Of a stretch of DNA of 33,605 nt, positions 30,771 through 33,605 are shown piece after piece. Origin of the DNA: Bacillota bacterium (GTDB taxonomy: Bacteria; Bacillota; Clostridia; SK-Y3); contig JAKSBV010000046.1 in assembly GCA_022360955.1 (NCBI GenBank), positions 1-33,605 on the forward strand. Reading direction: 5' to 3'. The stretch's first letter is position 1, and each line of letters starts with the position of its first letter. Below the pieces are notes generated by a model. That model did no database searches and had not been told where the DNA came from. It worked only from the letters and a program-made list of their open reading frames with translations. Position numbers and translations under genes: made by a program.

Positions 30771-33605
30771 ATGTCAAAAAAATATCTAATGCATGTAATA
30801 TCCGGTACACACTGGGACCGGGAATGGAGACATACGGCGGAACAATCGAAGTCCCGTCTCGTTGAATTGATGGATACAATCATCGATTTGTTGGAAACCA
30901 AGACGGATTATAAATGCTTTTGTGTGGACGGGGGTACCATTGTACTGGAAGACTATTTAACCATACGTCCGGAGAATAAAGAACGAATCCAACAATTAAT
31001 AGCATCGGGCAAAATGTCGATCGTAAACTGGTACACGCTGCCGGAGACCTTTACCGTGGCCCCGGAATCACTGATCAGAAATTTGCTGCTGGGCACCGGA
31101 ATGGCCAAAGCGTTTGGCGGAGGGATGGATTCAGGATATACGGCAACGTCTTACGGACAGACCTCGCAGCTGCCGCAGATTTATAAGGGATTCGGCATCA
31201 ATACGGCAATATTCTACCGGGGCACCAACAAACATGTTTTGCCGCCGTTTTTTAAGTGGGAAGGGCTGGACGGTTCGCAGCTGTACACCCTTAAAACCTT
31301 TGACGAGGTGACAAGAACGAATTGGTTCTTTTATGTCCATCAGCCGCTGGTACTTGGAAAACCGTGCAGGGACCTTACATATACCTATGATAGAAACCAT
31401 TGTCCCGTTCATATGTGCGACGAAGGCTTGTATGAAAGAGGATTTGTACTTTTGAAGGAAGAGGTTCAATTTAATCAGGACCCGGAGGCTCTTGAAAAAA
31501 CAATGGATGCAATCCTGAATCAGGCAAGGCCTTATGCGGTAGGAAAGCATTTGCTGGCGATGAATATGGAGGACAATGATCAGCCCTTTGCACTTTTGCC
31601 GGAAATGATAGAAAAATTGAACCGCATATCACCGGATGTGGAATTGATCCAAAATTCCCTGGATGACTATATGGACGCATTGATAGAGGAAATGAAGGGT
31701 AAAGAAATGCACGTACATAGGGGAGAACTCAGGTATCCTGCCGTAGAGTACGGATTTAACGCATTACTGGGAGCGACCCATGCTTCCCGAACAAAGCTGA
31801 AGGTATTGAATGATGCCGTGGAAACGCATTTGATCTATCAGGCCGAACCCTTTGCAGCCATTGCTTCCCTCTATGGAAAAGAATATCCTAAAATCACCTT
31901 GGAGAGAGCGTGGGCGGCCCTTCTGAAAAACCATGCCCATGATACCATCTGTGGTGCCGCCGTAGATCGGGCCCACGAAGATATGCTGTACAATTTTTCA
32001 ATCGCAAAAACGGTTGTGGAAGAAGTCACCGCCCGGAGTATTATTGCATTGGTGAGTAATATCGATACGGCTAAATCTTTTTGCAAGGATACGGACCATA
32101 CGATTACTTTATTCAATATGTCCGATCAGCCTCGTAAGGAGGTGGTGCCTCTGACCGTCGATCTGCCCCAGGCAGCAAATGCGGAAGTGATGGATATTGG
32201 CGTGGAAGGCATTCCTGACTGCGAATATTTTGATATCGTTGATGAAAAAGGCCGTAAAATGGAATATGAAGTGCTGAGCTGCGAAAAAATCAAAATCGGT
32301 GTAGAAAGAGAGCTGGATACAAAGGCAATCAAATTCCCGGCAAACAGAAGGCGTATCCTGCTCAATGCGGAAATGCCTCAGATGGGCTACACAACCTATG
32401 CTCTGCGATTCCGTGGGCCAAACTATGTGAAACATCCGGAAACGGGTCCGAACCGGCCCCTCATTGCAAGGGAAAACGGAGTGCTGGAAAATGAATATCT
32501 AAAGGTCACTATCCACCCGAACGGGACCTTTTCATTATGCCACAAGGAAACGGGCAGATGGATGGAAAACCTGCACTACTTCACCGACAGCGGTGAAACG
32601 GGCAGCGCACATATCAGCAATCAACCCCAGCGCAATCCGGTTTTCACCAGCCTTGGCAGTGGGGCCAATATCACAATGCTTGAATCCAACTTGCTCCGGG
32701 GAAGGTATCGGATTGAATTAACAATGAAAGTGCCTGCGGCTGCAACGGTGGATGTACGGGACCGTTTGCGTGAAATGACGGAAATCCCGATTACCTGCTG
32801 GTTGACGTTGGAAAAGGGTGCAAAAGTGCTTAAAATTAAGACCCGTTTGCGTAACGAGGCCCGGGACCATAAATTATGTGTCAACCTCCCCAGCGGCGTA
32901 AAAACAGACTACGCAACGGTGGAAAGTGCTTTTGCCGTTGAAAAGAGAAAGATTCGCTGGACGCAGAGCGGAGACAATTTTGAGCCGTTTTTCCCCTTTC
33001 AACCCATGCAGAACTTTGTTGACGTCAACGATGGTCAAGTGGGGCTTGCGGTATTGAACAAGGGACTGCGTGAATATGAAGTAAAAGATGACGCGGACAG
33101 AACCATTGCCCTTACATTATTGAGGACACATCGGGCCTATATGACGGCCAATACGGATATGACGCCGGAAGAATTTGATCAATATACCGGACTCCATTCC
33201 TTTGGCGATTTGGAATATCACTATGCCCTTTATCCACATACCGGAGATTGGGATGAGGGAGAGGTCCTGGGGCAGGCGTATCAATATAAAGTGGATATCA
33301 AAGCAATCCAAGGGGTTCCGATGGAAGGCAACCTGTCAAGTACGAACAGCTTCTTTAATATTGAGCCTGTAGGCAATGTGATGATTTCGGCATTAAAAGC
33401 TTCAGAAGACGGAAGCGGTATCATCATGCGGGTATGGAATACCACATCGGAAAAGCAAAAGGTGAAAATAACAACTATGCTGCCCGTCAGAGCGGTCAAA
33501 AGAGTGCGTCTGGACGAAACACCGCTTGGGGATATCGGGATGTATGGTGACACCATTGTATTCGATCTGGGGCCCCATAAGATTGAAACGTTGCTGCTGG
33601 TGCAG
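30771..33605 (+). CDS. GH38-type alpha-mannosidase-like protein (3' end cut by window)
   Basis: The frame runs 945 codons from ATG 30771 (AGGAGG seven bases upstream) to the window end without a stop. The last residues, PHKIETLLLVQ, resemble a natural GH38 C-terminus, so little is missing. GH38 enzymes cleave alpha-mannosides with a zinc ion. Present are THWDREW (His14 and Asp16, zinc ligands), SQLPQIYKGFGI, the MNMEDNDQP block with the probable acid Asp, and KNHAHDTICG (His388/His390, zinc ligand region). The nucleophile block normally reads like GYxxDSFGHxxQ, but here it is GYTATSYGQTSQ, with Thr126 at the Asp position. No signal peptide is visible, so it should act in the cytoplasm on imported glycans. 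Activity or mechanism is therefore uncertain. Confidence 0.85.
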   Translation, partial: MSKKYLMHVISGTHWDREWRHTAEQSKSRLVELMDTIIDLLETKTDYKCFCVDGGTIVLEDYLTIRPENKERIQQLIASGKMSIVNWYTLPETFTVAPESLIRNLLLGTGMAKAFGGGMDSGYTATSYGQTSQLPQIYKGFGINTAIFYRGTNKHVLPPFFKWEGLDGSQLYTLKTFDEVTRTNWFFYVHQPLVLGKPCRDLTYTYDRNHCPVHMCDEGLYERGFVLLKEEVQFNQDPEALEKTMDAILNQARPYAVGKHLLAMNMEDNDQPFALLPEMIEKLNRISPDVELIQNSLDDYMDALIEEMKGKEMHVHRGELRYPAVEYGFNALLGATHASRTKLKVLNDAVETHLIYQAEPFAAIASLYGKEYPKITLERAWAALLKNHAHDTICGAAVDRAHEDMLYNFSIAKTVVEEVTARSIIALVSNIDTAKSFCKDTDHTITLFNMSDQPRKEVVPLTVDLPQAANAEVMDIGVEGIPDCEYFDIVDEKGRKMEYEVLSCEKIKIGVERELDTKAIKFPANRRRILLNAEMPQMGYTTYALRFRGPNYVKHPETGPNRPLIARENGVLENEYLKVTIHPNGTFSLCHKETGRWMENLHYFTDSGETGSAHISNQPQRNPVFTSLGSGANITMLESNLLRGRYRIELTMKVPAAATVDVRDRLREMTEIPITCWLTLEKGAKVLKIKTRLRNEARDHKLCVNLPSGVKTDYATVESAFAVEKRKIRWTQSGDNFEPFFPFQPMQNFVDVNDGQVGLAVLNKGLREYEVKDDADRTIALTLLRTHRAYMTANTDMTPEEFDQYTGLHSFGDLEYHYALYPHTGDWDEGEVLGQAYQYKVDIKAIQGVPMEGNLSSTNSFFNIEPVGNVMISALKASEDGSGIIMRVWNTTSEKQKVKITTMLPVRAVKRVRLDETPLGDIGMYGDTIVFDLGPHKIETLLLVQ

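Noticed and set aside
31131-31550. Long minus-strand reading frame opposite the mannosidase gene
   Set aside because: It is a shadow of the plus-strand GH38 gene, whose motifs are clear, and it has no domain of its own.

Overview
This is a chromosomal segment of a low-to-mid GC Firmicute, most likely a member of the Clostridia. The signs are strong AGGAGG-type ribosome binding sites, frequent GTG and TTG starts, MurJ, CsaB, TagA and a pair of DUF4330 proteins, and ThyX as the thymidylate synthase. The genus cannot be fixed by eye. No rRNA, tRNA, CRISPR array, phage gene or intact transposase gene was found.

Layout. (1) 1-5409, + strand: an oligopeptide/dipeptide ABC importer, with the end of the binding protein, two permeases and two ATPases; the second permease has a large extracytoplasmic insert. 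(2) 6163-15735, + strand: a cell-envelope polysaccharide cluster with an ALG5-like GT2 glycosyltransferase, a flippase-like membrane protein of the LPG-synthase TM family, a large multi-pass membrane protein, a MurJ-type flippase, a Wzy/WaaL-type polymerase or ligase, a GT4 glycosyltransferase and two tandem DUF4330 proteins. (3) 15858-18695, - strand: a secreted 945-residue protein combining a phosphodiester glycosidase domain, Ig-like and carbohydrate-binding-like regions, and a degenerate metallophosphoesterase-like C-terminus; it meets cluster 2 at a bidirectional terminator. (4) 19348-23447, + strand: polysaccharide deacetylase, GT4, CsaB pyruvyl transferase and TagA/WecG glycosyltransferase, mostly with overlapping genes. 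(5) 23657-25085: thyX and tmk, a thymidylate pair. (6) 25755-33605: a LacI-family regulator, a sugar ABC importer (lipoprotein and two permeases) and a GH38 alpha-mannosidase-like protein, cut by the window end at or near its natural C-terminus.

Working together, modules 2 to 4 look like a pathway for a lipid-linked, pyruvylated secondary cell-wall polymer of the kind that anchors S-layer proteins through SLH domains: sugars are added by the GT2, GT4 and TagA enzymes, the lipid-linked product is flipped by MurJ or a related protein, the chain is polymerised or ligated by the Wzy-like protein, and it is modified by CsaB and the deacetylase. That assignment is inference from families and neighbourhood. 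Module 6 looks like uptake and breakdown of a mannose-containing glycan under LacI control.

The most unusual feature is in the gaps. Nearly every intergenic stretch is filled by related non-coding elements: a MITE-like repeat of about 180-230 bp with conserved ends (copies near 7964, 19081, 25301 and, inverted, 28610), and short arrays with a seven-base period (GTTGAGG-like, GACTTCC-like and GAATTAA-like) that often begin right at a stop codon. A second, hairpin-type repeat occurs at 5562 and 25158.
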